Assembly: GCA_027353565.1 (NCBI GenBank)
Contig: DAIEHO010000011.1
Coordinates: forward strand, 1 to 5,831
DNA length: 5,831 nt
Reading direction: 5' to 3'
From: Propionibacteriaceae bacterium
GTDB taxonomy: Bacteria > Actinomycetota > Actinomycetes > Propionibacteriales > Propionibacteriaceae
Shown here: positions 4,360-5,831 of the stretch, piece after piece
How positions within the stretch are numbered: position 1 is the stretch's first letter
Layout: each line of letters opens with the position of its first letter
The notes under the pieces: generated by a model
Told to the model about the DNA's origin: nothing
The model's database searches: none
What the model saw: only the letters and a program-made list of their open reading frames with translations
Program-made: the position numbers and the translations under genes

Positions 4360-5831
4360 TTAGGAGTCGCCGCCCACCGAGCCGGAGCTGCCGGCGGTGA
4401 CGTTGTCGATCTGGTACCTGGCGTACGCCTCGTTGGCCAGGTCACGAGACACGTCGCCAACCTCGGCCAGCTCTCGCAGCACAGCCACCGCGATTGACGG
4501 ACCGTCGATCTTCAGGAAGCGACGAGCCGCCGCACGGGTGTCCGAGAAGCCGAAGCCGTCGGCACCCAGCGCTCGGAACGAGCCGGGCACGTAGTTCGCG
4601 ATCTGGTTCTGGACCTCTGTCATGTAGTCCGAGACAGCGACGACGACGCCGGGACGTCCGGTGAGCTTCGCCGTGACGAACGGGACCCGATCCCCGCCGT
4701 CGTCGTAGTTCGCCTTCTCCGCGGCGATCGCGTCACGGCCGAGCTCGTTCCAGCTCGTCACGCTCCACACGTCGGCGACGATCCCGAAGTCCTGGCGCAA
4801 GAGCTCCTGGGCCTCGAGGACCCACGGGACGCCGACGCCCGAGGCCAACAGCTGGGCGCGCGGCGCGTCCGCACCCAGACCCTCGGTCGAGCCTTCCCTG
4901 AGCAGGTACATCCCCTTGCGGATGCCCTCGACGTCGACGTTCTCCGGCTCCGCCGGCTGGGCCTTCGGCTCGTTGTAGACGGTGATGTAGAAGATGACGT
5001 CCTCCGGGTTGTCTCCGTACATCCGCTCCAGCCCGTACGACATGATGTGCGCCATCTCGTAGGCGTAGGCCGGGTCGTAGTGCTTCACCGCGGGGTTGCT
5101 CAGTGCCAGGAGCGGCGAGTGGCCGTCCATGTGCTGAGTGCCCTCGCCGGTCAGCGTCGTCTTGCCCGCCGTGGCGCCGATGAGGAAGCCACGCGCCAGC
5201 TGGTCGGCGGCGGCCCAGATGAAGTCGCCCGTGCGCTGGAACCCGAACATCGAGTAGAAGACGTACACGGGGACCATCGGCACGCCGTGCGTCGCGTAAG
5301 CGCTGCCGGCCGCGGTGAACGCCGCCACCGAACCGGCTTCGTTGATGCCCGTGTGATAGATCTGCCCGGCGGTCGACTCCCGGTACGCGAGCATCAGCTC
5401 GTCGTCGACCGGCGTGTAGTTCTGGCCGTGCGGGTTGTAGATCTTCAAGGTCGGGAAGAAGGAGTCCATACCGAAGGTACGGGCCTCGTCGGGGATGATC
5501 GGCACGACGTGAGCGCCGAACTCCTTGTCGCGGATCATGTCCTTGAGCATGCGGACGAACGCCATGGTGGTCGCGACGGGCTGGTTGCCGGAGCCCTTCC
5601 TGACCCCCTCGTACGCGCTCGCGTCCGGGAGCTTCAGCTTCTTCGGCGAGTTCCGACGCTCGGGGAGGTTCCCGCCCAGTGCCCTGCGGCGCTCGTTGGC
5701 GTACTTGATCCGCTCGTCGTCCGGACCCGGGTTGAAGTACGGCGGCAGGTACGGGTTCTCCTCGAGCACCTCGGAGCTGATGGGGATCTGAAGCCTGTCG
5801 CGGAAGGCCAGAAGGTCGTCGATCGCCATCT
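4360..5831 (-). CDS. aceE: Pyruvate dehydrogenase E1 component (homodimeric type), C-terminal half; 5' end off window
   Basis: About 490 of the usual 900 or so residues are present; the N-terminal thiamine-diphosphate-binding half lies off the right edge. The ATG at 5829 is internal, because LLAFRDRLQIPIS and the ENPYLPPYFNPGPDDERIKY segment match the middle of E. coli-type AceE. Conserved landmarks follow in order: PDEARTFGMDSFFP (near 5493-5450); INEAGS (5329-5346), whose Glu matches the Glu that contacts the thiamine aminopyrimidine; YVFYSMFGFQRTGD; GFLIGATAGKTTLTGEG with QHMDGHS; and DPAYAYEMAHIM plus GLERMYG. The C-terminal transketolase-like domain contains GADGFGFSDTR and ends at TAA (4362-4360). 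The enzyme decarboxylates pyruvate and acetylates the lipoyl domains of E2 in the cytosolic pyruvate dehydrogenase complex, feeding acetyl-CoA to the TCA cycle. No frameshift or missing conserved residue is seen in the visible part. It leads directly into the DUF3052 gene. Confidence 0.97.
   Translation of the reverse strand, partial: MAIDDLLAFRDRLQIPISSEVLEENPYLPPYFNPGPDDERIKYANERRRALGGNLPERRNSPKKLKLPDASAYEGVRKGSGNQPVATTMAFVRMLKDMIRDKEFGAHVVPIIPDEARTFGMDSFFPTLKIYNPHGQNYTPVDDELMLAYRESTAGQIYHTGINEAGSVAAFTAAGSAYATHGVPMVPVYVFYSMFGFQRTGDFIWAAADQLARGFLIGATAGKTTLTGEGTQHMDGHSPLLALSNPAVKHYDPAYAYEMAHIMSYGLERMYGDNPEDVIFYITVYNEPKAQPAEPENVDVEGIRKGMYLLREGSTEGLGADAPRAQLLASGVGVPWVLEAQELLRQDFGIVADVWSVTSWNELGRDAIAAEKANYDDGGDRVPFVTAKLTGRPGVVVAVSDYMTEVQNQIANYVPGSFRALGADGFGFSDTRAAARRFLKIDGPSIAVAVLRELAEVGDVSRDLANEAYARYQIDNVTAGSSGSVGGDS

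Noticed and set aside
3942..4460. Longer start for the DUF3052 gene at 4460
   Set aside because: The extra 36 residues are the shadow of aceE's 3' end and do not resemble the family, whose similarity begins right after the ATG at 4352.
3903..4497. Two overlapping + strand open frames opposite the DUF3052 gene and the end of aceE
   Set aside because: They are antisense to two recognised genes, and their composition is that of reverse-frame shadows with no homology pattern.
5525..5791. An 88-codon + strand open frame inside aceE
   Set aside because: It is antisense to well-conserved AceE sequence and has no recognisable features.

Overview
The window reads as chromosomal DNA from a high-GC actinobacterium. 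The evidence is the strong G/C bias at third codon positions, an MmyB-type regulator, a homodimeric-type pyruvate dehydrogenase E1 (AceE) followed directly by a DUF3052 gene, and a tRNA gene without an encoded CCA end. I cannot fix the genus; the AceE and DUF3052 sequences would suit Micrococcales or a related order.

Left part, accessory metabolism and regulation. Bases 1-650 (+) hold the C-terminal part of an XRE/MmyB-like transcriptional regulator whose HTH lies off the left edge. After a gap of about 280 bp comes a complete + strand gene (934-1632) that fuses a pterin-4a-carbinolamine dehydratase-like domain to a glyoxalase/VOC domain. The gap contains a coding-like open frame on the - strand with no usable start. 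Facing the fusion gene is a complete - strand SDR oxidoreductase (1790-2632) that lacks the usual catalytic serine. Upstream of it on the - strand is a small predicted lipoprotein/membrane protein (2806-3114) of a conserved but uncharacterised type. A doubtful 88-residue ORF (3164-3430, -) precedes that.

Right part, housekeeping, all on the - strand. A tRNA-Val(UAC) lies at 3621-3694, a DUF3052 gene at 3942-4352, and the C-terminal half of aceE at 4360-5831, running off the right edge. aceE and the DUF3052 gene are 7 bp apart and are very likely co-transcribed. AceE decarboxylates pyruvate with thiamine diphosphate and passes the acetyl group to the E2 lipoyl domains. DUF3052 proteins have no settled function.

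I see no CRISPR array, insertion sequence, integrase, toxin-antitoxin pair or recognisable defence system. The window looks largely ordinary. The items most worth a second look are the serine-less SDR, the small lipoprotein, and the two coding-like frames at 569-905 and 3164-3589 on the - strand.
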